Below, piece by piece: positions 44,669 through 55,938 of a stretch of 64,000 bases of DNA (positions within the stretch are counted from its first letter, which is position 1; each line of letters begins with the position of its first letter). Source of the DNA: Neopestalotiopsis rosae (taxonomy: Eukaryota; Ascomycota; Sordariomycetes; Amphisphaeriales; Sporocadaceae); the NCBI GenBank assembly GCA_023078685.1, contig JALGAS010000001.1, positions 7,192,001 through 7,256,000 on the forward strand, read 5' to 3'. Below the pieces are notes generated by a model. That model was given only the letters and a program-made list of their open reading frames with translations. It did no database searches and was not told the origin of the DNA. The position numbers were made by a program, and so were the translations under genes.

Positions 44669-46372
44669 GGTTGAAGTGAATGTGGCGTGTTGAACGGGAA
44701 ATAAAGTTTTGGCAATGTGATACACAGGTCGATTGAATTGTTTCTTTTGCAGTTGACCTTGTGGCTCGGATTGAAAGGAGGTGAGAGGTGAGCGGTGGGC
44801 GGGGCCGCTCACCACGGAAGTTCGGATGGACCATCGGGACTTGACGATAAGATTCACTAGCGCAGTGGTGTTGAGAAATGGACTGGCCAAGTGATAGGAC
44901 GAAACATGGAATCGTGAGGCCAGAGACAATGTGTTTTTGCAAGATATTTTGACCCTTATGCGATGATACCATGATCAAATCAAAGGCCTTTCTATAATGC
45001 TTCACTATATCGTTAGCACATATATGATATCCTTGGGATCTGGCTCCACGCCACCTTTCGAGAAACGCCCAGGTCCACGCTAGCTGATTCTACGAGACCC
45101 AACACAGTAGGGACGTTATGATTGCTATTAGAACCCAAGTAGCCAATATGAAGCGCAGCATTTGCTACTCAGACCGGTCGATTGACTTGCGTAGTGCGTA
45201 GCAACACCGCGATTCAGAGACTCCCGGTCCAGAATAATCCAAATATGATCCTATGATGAACCAAGTCTTGTCTCTTGCACGCAACCTCCATCACTTCATG
45301 AATTCTTCCGAGATAATCACGAGATTTTATCGGCACGACTTTTTTCTTAACTCAATGAAGTTTTTTTTCTGCTGAAACTAGCGCTGGAGACATCAAGGCG
45401 TCCTAAAGGAGCGCTTTTTAGCAACGAATTGAAGGATCCAAGTCAGGCGCGACAATGTATTGCACATGTTATTCGCGCTGGAATCCTCAGAACCCGGTGG
45501 GATTCTGGCCTGTCTACCAGATCGATGCTACACCTAGTTACAAGGATGGTTTCGACATCACTCGATGTATGTTCCCTGGTTGTTCTTGTTTGTTTATAAA
45601 AGGAGTGAAGAAACTAGACGTCTCATTCTCGAGGGTGTTCTGTGAAAAACAACGGAACATGCGACACTGGAAAAGGTGAAGGGGAAAAGAAGAAGGGGGG
45701 AAAAATAAAAAAAGAAATGCCTACAGCGCGGTTGATTTTGTTTCTTGCGATCTTTGGGGTTCTTTTTTTTGGGTTTTTTTTTGGTTTTCTTTTTTGGTAG
45801 ATCCGTTTTTGTATGATTCGAACTGTAGGTCTTCATGCTACGGTTGGCTCTGCTCTTTGCTGCAGTTTGCTTTGCTCTTTCAACCACTACACCAACGGGG
45901 CGTTGAAGAAACAGCATTTATTTAGAATGATAACTACTCCTACGGACCAAATAATGAGCTGAAAAGCTTTCTAGAGGGTTTTACGTTTTGTTGACATCGC
46001 AGTAGCTAGGTGTTGTGCATTGTTTACATCACAGCCTGGGCCAAAAGCACAACAAGCATGCCTTCGTATGTGCCCAACAACCTTGTCAGCCCCAGGAAAG
46101 CATAAAAGCGATCGAAGAATATGATACGTGTCCAGATTGTGCCATATCGCAACACTTGTACATTTTAACATTATCCCTGTAAGAACAACATATATAGAGG
46201 ACGAGGGATTGACTCCGAACGACGTCAGAAAGACGGAGTCGAAGGCCCCTCTACCCAAGTCCGGGGGCAAGCTAGGAACAGACACCAGGTCTGAAAGACA
46301 TGATCGCTGGCGTCAAAAGAGATACGGTGGCCTTAGAAGAGATTGTCTCAAGTTCCTAATAACCTAAAATCG
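44669..46372. other. Intergenic with tRNA-like repeat element
   Basis: 1.7 kb. The left part is the promoter of the dienelactone-hydrolase-like gene. A T/A-rich low-complexity tract and a tRNA-like element lie at about 45690-45901 (listed separately). No protein gene recognised. Confidence 0.5.
45740..45901 (-). repeat. tRNA-like element with A-rich tail (possible SINE or tRNA pseudogene)
   Basis: On the minus strand from 45901 the sequence starts GCCCCGTTGGTGTAGTGG, with a good polymerase III A box (TGGTGTAGTGGTT), and has a B box (AGTTCGAATCA) about 65 bases on. CCGTT near the start can pair with AACGG at about 45803-45807, but the T stem does not pair properly, so it is not a working tRNA. 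It runs directly into a long A-rich tail (on the plus strand the T-rich block 45748-45796). Head with A and B boxes plus A-rich tail is the plan of a tRNA-derived SINE; a decayed tRNA beside low-complexity DNA is the alternative. Confidence 0.4.
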
Positions 46373-49300
46373 CTAGCAACTCAAATATCCTTTACGCCTC
46401 CAGTCCAAACCAAAGCGAATAGGAACGCTGAAGGGTTTGTTGGGATCCACATAATCACCCCGAAGCATCTCCCAGACTGGCGTCTCTCGCTTCAAATCAG
46501 ATGATTTGCCGTCAAGGTCCGCATTCCATGAGCGCCACCCGTCATCTTGAGGAATCCTCCATCTGAGAAATACTGGCGGGCTGGCCTGGTCCATGGGTCG
46601 GCCAAGTCGCGTGCCGTCTGGGACTTCTGGTCGCGCAGGAGAAACTTCTTGTTTGGGAGGAACCAAGGCGCCCAAAGCCAGATGCAGGTATATGTCTTTT
46701 CCATCAGGGGAGCTAGTCCTCTGCAGCAGCCGAGGATCACGATGAGGTGTGGATGACGGAAAATAGATTGGCGCGCTCAACGTCTTGATTCCTGCATCTT
46801 CACCGGCGCCATCCTTGACAAGATTCACACGTATTATCTTCGCGTCGCATGTCAGTGGGGGTAGGGCAATGAGTAGAGAATTCTCGGTCCAGTATGTGAG
46901 TGTGAGCGGCAGAGCAATGTTGGCCAATTTATCAGCGAAGCTGTAGGTGCACTGGACGGCCGGCCTAGTAATGAGAAATGCATTGTCGTTGTCGCCATTT
47001 GCATTAAAGGAATAGGTTGCCACTGTAACCTGGCAGCTTGTGTGTCCGGAAGCGTTCACGAATGTAATGATGAGACAGTGTAAATATTTTCCACATGCCG
47101 AGAAACGAAGCTCTGTGCGCCAATATTAGCTTTTTTATCTTCTTGCTGGGATGGTGTTTGACTTGCCGCGAGTACTCGATGCTGGCTTCCCATTGACATT
47201 TATCGGCTCCGGCAAATGCTTCGTCTCTTGCGTCTTCTTATCCAGATCTACCAGCTCGATTTCAAGAGAATTGTGCGTGAACGCGAGCAAAGGTAAATTT
47301 GGGTGCATCGCACAGCCAACTTTATCCCATCGCATGGCCGAGCTCATCCATGGTTTTATCCAGTATGGATTTTTCTGAGGCCGGAGAATTATTATGCACT
47401 GACCAGTACGTTTGTCCTCGTCATCAACAGAGGAGTTTGTTGTCATGGACTCATACCCGTCAAGAGATTCAGATCTATCAGATGTAGAGTCACCATCGGA
47501 CTCGGATTCAACTTCTTCTTCTGCTTCTGAATCTGAAACATCTGGGTCTGTCATATCATCTTCGATTTCATCGCTGCTGGCTTTTTGAGATTTGAGGGGC
47601 CGATCTGTTTCTAGCCACCCAGCGTGAAGAATGCGCACCCGTTTGTCTTCGGCTGGGGATGGTTCGGTGACTGCTCGCAAAATGGTCCACTCGCCACTTT
47701 TGAAGGCCTCAAATTCTGGATCTGCTACGAATGGGTTCTTGAAACGCTTGCTGTGCACCGAGGCTGTTGTTCTAACGGCCAAATTCTGGGGGTCAACACT
47801 CCAGGCCTCCAGTCCACGGCCCTCTATTTCGTTCAGATCCCAGAAACCTTTGTCACCGCTCAAAGGTATGTTGTGTTCTGAAGTATGCAGAACCTGACCG
47901 GGAACTTCAGTTTCAAATTTGTGTATGAAGCCTTCGGTTCCATCTTCCTTTCGGAGCGATACTTCCGCAGCCAATCTTTTACCCCGAAATTTGATTTCCA
48001 GTATGCGTACGTCGGAATGCCCTGTCAGATCTATCAGGTCTGAAAGATAGTCGATTCGAGACCGCCTGTCAAGTTTGGATGGCGACTTCAAATGGCAGCT
48101 CATGTCGAAACGTCGCAGTAGACCACAGAGACTGATTGATGCAGTATGGTTTGTGATCACCTCATTCCACTCTTGTGTGAAACAGCATAGAGATCTAACC
48201 AGTGATATAGATTCGGCCGTGGCTGTTTCACCATCAAGCCAACCTGGTAGTGGGAGACCAAAGGCGTCTTCACCATTCCATCTGTACGCTTTGGACGACA
48301 TTCTGTACGAGTCCGATTTGAGAGGGATATAGGTCCCGAACAAGTGTGGCGCTGTATGGCTCTGGACACCTACACAAGTCCAAAATGCCTTGCTCTTCAA
48401 GAATTGTGTGACCTGCTCCATCATCTTTGAAGTTGGCTCGACTTCGCTCAGATGCTGGCACCAGAATGTTGCAGCATATTTTAGGAATGCTTGATCCTTG
48501 TCTTCGTCAACGCTCCGCACCAGTACTTCGAGATCTTGACATTCCGAATATTGCTGGTCCATCAGATACGACAGGCATAGCATGCCCATCGCACGCTGAG
48601 CATCCTTTCTTGTAATGAAGTATCTTCGAGAGCAGATATTCTCCACTTTGAGCCTATCCGGATCTTGTAGTAAGAAGTCCTTGATCGTTTTATGGTAGAA
48701 TTTGACAATGTGCGTCTCAACGGAACCTCCACCACGTCTCTTCATTGTGATCAGAGGACCACACAGATTGAGGATCTCATCGGGCTTCCGTAAGCTTATT
48801 CTCTGGTGGTTACGAGACTCTGATTTGACTGATAAAGCATCGATGAGTTCGCGAAAGGTAACAGGTTGCTTTGCAGCGACGAGAATGATGAAAGCCATCC
48901 TATCAGGAGGGGTCAGCCGGGCGTGTATAAAAGACGTCTCACTTCACTTACCTGATCAGCTTTTGCTCGTGGTCATGTCTTCGTGCTATCTCGTCAATGG
49001 AGCGAGCATAATAACTGGTCAGCGACTTTGGAAATTGGCTCAGTGCTGAGGGAATGTCGCCGTCGCGAAGAGTACCATTACCACCCAATGTTTCGCACAC
49101 GAATTTCGCATAGAGGAAATTCTGTTCGTTGTCATCGGACCATTTGCTGAAACAGTTGTCACATGTCAATGTCGATGTGACATAGGTTTGGATATCCATG
49201 TTTATCACGTCCGACTCTGGACGCAGCTCCAGCGCTCCCATCTCGCCCATCTTGCTGCGGAACGACTCACGATAGCGACTCAGAAGCAACCATTTGACAG

Positions 49301-50603
49301 TCGCGTAGACTTTTTCCCGGACTAGACCACTCAAGTCATCTAGGAGTCGCGCATCGTCGGGACACTCATCAAGTCCATCAATGACGAGATAGACATGATC
49401 AAGGGGAGTCAGCAGCCGATGGATAAGCTCCCTAGCAATAGGTCTTGACTGTAGGGTTGTATTGTAGATCTTATTCTCCTCGAACAGCTGAATTGCTCTG
49501 TCCGGAATGTCTTGCGTCATGCTCAGTAGCTGTAATGCAAGTGACCGTAAGCCATTGAGGCCATAACACTTCGTGTTGCTGCTGTATGAGTAGAAGAAGG
49601 CGGCGACTTTTTCGTTCCTCTTCCTTAAATAGTCGATGACTGAAGCTGCAAGTACACTCTTCCCTGATCCCGGTGGGGCGTGATACCACAGTACACTTCC
49701 AGTAGTAGCATCACGCCAATCTTTGAACACTTGTTCCTCCAAGATCCACTTGCAAGTACCATCATGCCGTCTGCTCAATTGCTCCGCAGCGTCATCGGTA
49801 ATATCAAGGTTGTCGTTTCCTCTGATCCAGAGCGCAAGGTCATCCTTCTGCTTCTTTCTCTTGTCCAGAGCAGCCTCCTTGAGAGCCTGGTCTGCTCGTA
49901 GAAGTCCTGTCGAGAATGCGTAGTCCTTAAGTCCATTACTGTGGTTTCGCAGCTTATCCAAAGCTTCTTTGATGATAATGCGAAGGGGGCTAAAGACGTT
50001 CTTTGCTATAGTCTTCAAGGAGTTTTCAGACAAGGCTTTGGACGCCTTGATCCAGAACCAAATGATGTCCTTGTATGACCTGATCAAAAGCTTTTGAAAG
50101 TATGAATCGCTGTCATACTTGATGAGTCGATGGCAGAATTTCAGCATGTTCCCAGCCTCTCCGAGGGCCTTAATGATGATCTCCAACTGACTCGGAACGT
50201 CAAAAGCAAGGGACAGGACAACTCTCAGGCCGGTAAAAGCAATGCTTACGCCGAAAGGGGCATCTTGGACAAGGCTTTCGCAGATCTGCATCAGACTCTT
50301 CAGGCTGTCCATGAATGGGCTCAAATTCTTCATGACCCTGTAGGTGCGCTCTGCGCCCTTCTGAATCTCAAGATCCTTCATAGATTCCCGTAACCGCTCA
50401 TCCCAGACGTTTTCTGAGTCGCTTACACTCTTGCTTTCTCGGGGTAGTCGTTTTTCCTCGATTTTCAACAGCTCTTGGAAAAGAAGATTCTTTCGCGCAT
50501 CGCTAGGCTTGATTTTCACTTCTTTTAATACTTCAAGGACTGCTGTAGGAAATAACTTCCCAGAGTCAAAGTCTGACTCTATAGTGTCCCATGTGTCAAT
50601 CAT
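46373..50603 (-). CDS. NACHT-domain STAND (NLR-like) protein, 1371 aa
   Basis: Signal-transducing ATPase of the kind used in fungal non-self recognition and heterokaryon incompatibility. Exons 50603-48952, 48899-47176 and 47112-46373 (introns 52 and 63 nt) sum to 1371 aa. The in-frame TAA at 47135 is inside the second intron (GTACTC...CACAG, branch GCTAAT). Layout: helical N-terminal effector-like region (about 1-250) with a central hydrophobic GVSIAFTGLRVVLSLAF; NACHT with Walker A APPGSGKS at 309-316 and Walker B VYLVIDGLDEC at 404-413; a helical/winged region including VKFYHKTIKDFLLQDPD; a long middle part; an acidic Ser/Asp/Glu linker (about residues 1015-1065); then a beta-rich C-terminal part with SACGKYLHC and TYWTENSLLIALPPLTC. 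No long WD, ankyrin or TPR repeat array is visible, so the sensor region is unusual. Divergent partner of the AAA+ gene. Confidence 0.88.
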
Positions 50604-51397
50604 TCTCGTTTGTAAATCAAGGACGTATTTACAAGATGCTGTTTACTCCGCGCGCCGTATGCTCGGCTAAAGTGACAATAATAACTGTATACGCGCTGTG
50701 TGGAAGATGTTTATGATGACATTTTTGAGATGAACAATCTGCTAAGGTAAATAGTCCTTAAAAATGTGCAACGTTAACAGCGGCGACAGAACCAAGGTGG
50801 TTGGGGGCCAAAACGCGGCTCGGCATCTAGAGAAAAGAAGACTATCTCGGTGGTGGAGGGGCCCAATGTGATTTGTCGATTTGATAGCCTGATTATGAAT
50901 CACTATGACCAGGTTATGGCGCAGTGAGGGGTTATCATGCACTGGAGAATATGCAGTCATATGTAACATAATGCGGCCAGTTGCTATCTTTGGGAATGCT
51001 CGCGACGCATCTCGCACAAAGTAGCAATAGTATTGCCTGCCTGGTCACCGGCCGCCAGTCATATCAATCCAGCTCAATCTCGATGAAGTGGAGCAAAGGT
51101 TATCTGCATAAGTTTGATGCTCTTGGCATTGCAGTGATACATCAATCGATATCTATTCGTCAAGCTAGACTGTCTGTGTAGCACCGAAGCAATGTCAGCA
51201 CAAGGCTCCGTCTTACAGCGTTTGAGTAAGTTTTACATAGACCGGAAGCCATGCTAGTCGGAGTGTAGAGAGCCAGCTCTTCTCTTCATCATTTTCTTTC
51301 CAAGCCTGAATAGTACCCGATCCATTTCCATCACTCGCTATTGGGTCAACATCTCTGCTTCTGTTCACCTCAATTCTGTGGATATCTTGCTTGCATC
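50604..51397. promoter_or_regulatory. Divergent promoter region, STAND / AAA+ pair
   Basis: 794 bases separate the ATG codons of two oppositely transcribed ATPase genes. No other gene is seen, so both promoters lie here. No operator identified. Confidence 0.5.
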
Positions 51398-53508
51398 ATG
51401 GCGACTTCCGAGCATCAAGCACCAGAACAAGAGCCTGGCTCACGGGCCGAGTTCAGGACATATCACGTTCGGAAGAAGGACAACCAAATCATTACTCAAA
51501 CCATACTAGATCCCTTCGGTAAAAGCGAACGGGACAAAGATGAGGCATACGCCCTTGTCATTTATCGCGATTATACGGATAAAGAGCCGTCAGTGAAATT
51601 GCGCATCAACTCGCCTCATCTACTTCGAGCATTTCGGGAAGTCATTGACTATTATCCGCCGGTAGCAGCAGACTTCAGCTCACCATTCGACCTCAAGGGC
51701 CCATTTCAAATGCTGATGCACTATTGGGAGGAGCTAGAAGCGTACCGTTCGGAAACTACCAGCATGGTCATGCGCCGTGACCTGAATCTACTTTTTGATT
51801 TCATGGAACACGAGCTTGGACCATCCCGGGAAACTCTACTCACAATGATCCGAAATGAACAGATTACCTATTTGACTGCGTGGGCACTGTTTCGGCCGGG
51901 CGATATTCTCTACAGGAACGAGTTTGGCCATGGATGGCTGCTCAAATGTGTGAAAACGGCATATGAAGAAAGCAATAAGATAGGGCCTTATATGGAGGTT
52001 CATTGCACATACACCGATTACGATGGCAAATCCGTGGGGCAAGCCAAGCAGATGTTCATGTTCGTTCAAAAGCAGATGTTTGGCCAAGAAAACCCAGCTT
52101 ACATTTTGGATCTTCCTATCTATCCTCGAAAATTTGTCAAACAGGACGGCGCACTCGAGGAGGCTCTGAAAGTACGAGGAACGAAGTACCTGGAACTTCA
52201 AGGTACACTGGTCAAGCTATACGACGGTCTTGCCACTTATTTGCACGATCCTCCTGATTCCTTTTGGCACCCGAGTATGGCAAACTTTGACGGAGTTTGG
52301 CTTCCGTATACGGTAAGGCGATGATCCAATGGGCAGGGAACAAAACAAGATTGACAATAATCAGGAAACCGGTCGTGTGGTACTCGACAGAAAGACGTTC
52401 CAAGAAGACAACTACAAGGACTCAGCCAAAGTGACGCGTGCTGACCCAGACCCTCAATTGTGTCCACCATACGCGATCGGCTATTCTTTGGTCAAGAAAT
52501 ACTGGTCGCGGTTTTTTGTGGACTACATACACGATGTGGACTGGAGGAAGGATGCATGGCAGTCTCTCGTCCTTGAGGAGGAGCGAAAAGACATAATACA
52601 AGCTCTGGTAAGGTCTTATAATCACTGTGAATTGTCAATCCACTGATGGATAAGTAGGTGACGTCGCATCGATACCCGGATGATGTCCGTAATCAAAAGG
52701 AACAAAAGGGCAAGGGTCTTGTCATTTTGTTGCACGGGTCGCCTGGATCAGGGAAGACTCTTACTGCGGAGACGGCAGCGGAATGCACCGGAAGAGCGTT
52801 GCTTTCCGCCTCTCTTTCAGATCTGAATAAATCAGACAAGTAGGCTCCATATCCCTTTGACAAGATGAAACCTGGATACTGACTTATCGCAGTCCGTGGA
52901 GATTCGAACGCGAATTGAAGGAGCTCCTGCAATACGCTACCTTGTGGAAAGCTGTAGTCCTCCTCGATGAGGCTGATGTCTTCTTGGAGGCCCGAGAAGA
53001 TGACTCCAATAACATTCAACGAAACGCACTGGTGGCAGTCTTCCTGAAAGAGCTCGAATATTTCTCCGGAATCGTATTTCTCACAACGAATCGTTTAGCC
53101 TCATTTGATCATGCCATGAAGTCGCGCATTCATCTTGCTCTCAGCTACGATGCCCCAGGGAAGGAGCTGCGACGGCAATTGTGGAGACAATCGCTTTCCA
53201 ACGTCCCCAGTGAGGAGAGGAATAGCTTGGATGATCTTGATGTGGTTGCCGAAAAGCTTGCAGAAAGGAATTTGAATGGACGGGAGATTTACAACACCTT
53301 GAATACGGCCCGAACAATAGCCCGTTTCAAGAAGACAGAGCTGCAAGTGAGCCACATCGAAAGTGTGCTCAACGTCAAATTTGCTTTTGAACAGAGGTTG
53401 AAAGATGAGAAGAAGCGATTGATGACCGCCGGACAACGCAAAATGGGCTTGAGTGCTGTATTGCGACAGAACTCTATTTTGTCGGACGAGCCCGATGCGA
53501 TCGAGTAA
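51398..53508 (+). CDS. Fungal AAA+ ATPase with large N-terminal domain (DUF7025-type)
   Basis: Exons 51398-52312, 52365-52607, 52658-52839 and 52893-53508 give 651 aa; introns are 52, 50 and 53 nt. An N-terminal region of about 385 residues, of the type annotated as DUF7025 in fungi, includes SPFDLKGPFQMLMHYWEEL and FRPGDILYRNEFGHGWLL. The AAA+ core then has Walker A GSPGSGKT (413-420), Walker B VVLLDEAD (468-475), sensor 1 VFLTTNR and an arginine-rich SRIHLALSYDAPG segment. The short C-terminal part is a helical lid (NLNGREIYNTLNTARTIARF). Starts upstream of 51398 in the same frame are non-ATG. The role of this family is not established; proteins of this class are often next to STAND genes only by chance, so a shared function is open. 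Confidence 0.85.
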
Positions 53509-53525
53509 TAAATTGTTCCATCTCC

Positions 53526-53954
53526 CTAGTCCTCAAGGTGTTTGATAAGTCTCTCTTTGATGACTGAAGACCAGTGATCTTCGTTCTCGCCGGAAGATAC
53601 GCCAAATGCGGAAGAACTGATCTCAATTGTCTTGTCTTTTGACTTGTGGCCGGCGGCGATGGTCAAATCCGACTTTGCAACCTGGAGTGCCTGTCGGAAT
53701 TCGTTAGTCATGAGGAGCTACGGATCATGTAGAAAAGCTTGTACCTCGCTCATGACTCTGATGACGGCCTGATTCGCCTCGCCGTCTCTTGGTGGCGCGG
53801 CAACATTGAGCTCGACTGCATCGTCGGTAAGGGCGCTGACGCCTTCGCGGTTCTTGTTGACGCCGGGCTTGACGCGACAGTGGATGTGGATGGCCCCCAG
53901 AGGTTTTGTTTTCGAGATTTTCGTGAACGTAATCATGGCCATCCGCGCCGCCAT
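53526..53954 (-). CDS. DUF167 / YggU-family protein
   Basis: Small conserved protein found from bacteria to fungi; molecular role unknown. Exons 53954-53745 and 53690-53526 (54-nt intron GTACAA...GACAG, branch TGACTAAC) give 124 aa. Family landmarks are present: IHIHCRVKPGVNKN near the start, LNVAAPPRDGEANQAVIRVM in the middle, and KSDLTIAAGHKSKDKTIEI after the intron. The start at 53954 gives MAARMAMI; the second ATG four codons on is also possible. It is convergent with the AAA+ gene, whose stop is only 17 bases away, so the 3' ends must overlap. Confidence 0.85.
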
Positions 53955-54747
53955 AGCCTCATTCGCCTGTCTTGGAGATCAACCAAACTCCCATCGATAT
54001 AGATATCGAACCGGCGGCAGCGCTGATTCCCTCAGTCAAGTGGAACGACGATATACATCTGTGAAGCTAACAATAAGGCTGAACAGCCGGCACTGTACGA
54101 GTTACAGGACTCCGTCGATGCGGGACAGTCCAGGGCACCAGCCCCACCTGAAAGCCAGTGCAGGCTGGTGGTGGCGGATCACCTTCCTGACTTCACCTTC
54201 CCACCAGATTCGATAGACTCCATCAACAGTGTTGATTACGTCCCGATTATCCGTCCTTACCATATCACCTCTCAAGCAAATGCCTATTCAAGGCATGAAC
54301 GATCAGCCCCCCACTTCTCCAGCCTTGGCGGCGAGCAGGCGCAGTTTTGGGGTTACTGCCAATAAATTCCCTCTATAAGTGCCCTCCAGGCCTCATAGCT
54401 TCCCAAGCTGAATATTAGCGCTGTATCTTCCCTGTAAGCCACTTCCCTCTAGTCTCACCGGTGCCAAGAATAGGAAATAGCCCCTACTGTATGATAATGC
54501 GTCGTCGTGACATAGGTATTATTCACACACCATGAAAACGCTCTTGCATTTGCAATATGTTTGAGGTACAAGACAACGTACTCAGTTCTGAGGGCCCGAA
54601 TGAATGGGACTTTCACACAAAGCGGTAGATCCCGTGTCTAAGCATATTGGAGGTCACCTTAATTAGCTTGAAGGCGATGCCCAGCACATTCGCAGGAATA
54701 CCAAAGACATTTTGACTATGTAGATAGAGGCAGTATTACTTCAAGTG
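53955..54747. other. Intergenic
   Basis: About 790 bases with the DUF167 promoter and the 3' flank of the HET gene. A frame antisense to DUF167 runs into it but is not supported. Confidence 0.55.
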
Positions 54748-55938
54748 CTATGATTTCCGCTGGAGAGAAAATCGTTCTAAATCTTCCTGAAGCTTTCTGT
54801 CGAGTCGAAGCACTGTCGCAATCGTGCGTACATCCTGCATTTCTGTTATGGAGAGACGTGTGACCAAGTCTCTTGCTACGTCGAAACATGACAAGTTATA
54901 ATCAGGACTTGGTGGAGTTGCCCCAAGACCCTCCCAATCGATCAGCAGAAGAGTCCCAAAGACTCGGTCCCTCGGATCTTCGCACTCCAGTGCTTTGGTG
55001 AGTAACATGAGGGTACCGAAGTCAATCATTCCCCGTTCTCCAGTGTTGATCAACACCCCCAGTCTCTGCACTACTTCTAAGCAGAAGTCTTGGCTGGCCG
55101 AATGTGTGCGAAGTTGTTCATAATCCGGACCGAAAGCTTCCAAAAGCTGATGATAGAGTATGACGAGAGAGTTCCAACTCATTGCTGAAGTTCCACAAAG
55201 TAGGACTAGTCGGCCCCTGCCTTCGAATAGCTCTTGCACAACCCATATCCGATGAAAATATGGTCTATGACAAAAATATTCCCAGTGATGACGAAAGTTA
55301 AAGATTGATTGCTCGTGCTCTGAGGAAACCAGAGGATGTTGGACGCGTCCTGGTTGCCTATTCGGTCCGAATTCCTCTGCGCTCTTGAGTTCTAAGAAAA
55401 CTCGGATGAACTCGCACGAGTCATCGTCATCTCCAATACAGGCGAGGACTTTTTCTGCTCGAGCATAAATCTTCCCCATGATCGCGACTTGAGCGCCTTT
55501 TTCATGCAAATCATCTTGGTTGATACAAACTGAATCGATCCAGACGTACAAATCTCGGCAGTAGTTTCGAGCTTGCCACATGGCGTAGAAACAATTTGGG
55601 CGGACTCTGACATCTCGTCTGCTGATATTTATGGTTCGCTGAGGATTCAAGGGGCCCCAGGTATAGGAGATGGCGTTGAATCTCGGCGCTTGCGACAGTT
55701 CACAGCTGATCACAGTGCATCGAATTTGTGTTTCTTCTTGTTCTTCTCGGCCAAAACGGAGTAGTCGGATCTGTGAATTTGGATTTTGTAAAGCCTCGTG
55801 CGACATATTACTATTCGTCTGTGTCATGCCACACCAACGAAACCAAATCACCATCGTTTTCATAATTTGGACTGGTGGGTTTAGTTGTTTTTCTGCTTTG
55901 GAATTGTAAAGTCTGACGACGACACCCAGGCGGTGCAT
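54748..55938 (-). CDS. HET-domain protein (heterokaryon-incompatibility type), short
   Basis: Member of the fungal HET family (PF06985), whose activation triggers incompatibility cell death. Single exon, 396 aa. The three landmark blocks of the HET domain are clear: FNAISYTWGPL (about 88-97), YVWIDSVCINQDDLHEKGAQ (131-150) with VAIMGKIYARAEKVLACIG, and RIWVVQELF further on. The C-terminal part after about 300 is helical (FGTLMLLTKALECEDPRDRVFGTLLL). Typical HET proteins run to 600-700 aa, so this one lacks most of the variable C-terminal region; either it is a naturally short form or the 3' part is lost. The first ATG gives a 37-residue leader; the ATG of MTQTNSNM may be the true start. Confidence 0.85.
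   Translation of the reverse strand: MHRLGVVVRLYNSKAEKQLNPPVQIMKTMVIWFRWCGMTQTNSNMSHEALQNPNSQIRLLRFGREEQEETQIRCTVISCELSQAPRFNAISYTWGPLNPQRTINISRRDVRVRPNCFYAMWQARNYCRDLYVWIDSVCINQDDLHEKGAQVAIMGKIYARAEKVLACIGDDDDSCEFIRVFLELKSAEEFGPNRQPGRVQHPLVSSEHEQSIFNFRHHWEYFCHRPYFHRIWVVQELFEGRGRLVLLCGTSAMSWNSLVILYHQLLEAFGPDYEQLRTHSASQDFCLEVVQRLGVLINTGERGMIDFGTLMLLTKALECEDPRDRVFGTLLLIDWEGLGATPPSPDYNLSCFDVARDLVTRLSITEMQDVRTIATVLRLDRKLQEDLERFSLQRKS

Noticed and set aside
45690..45800. T-rich tract as a transcription terminator or transposon end
   Set aside because: No terminal inverted repeats or transposase are seen; better explained as the A-rich tail of the minus-strand tRNA-like element or simple low-complexity DNA.
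53806..54216. 136-codon plus-strand frame
   Set aside because: Antisense to the DUF167 gene and without family features.
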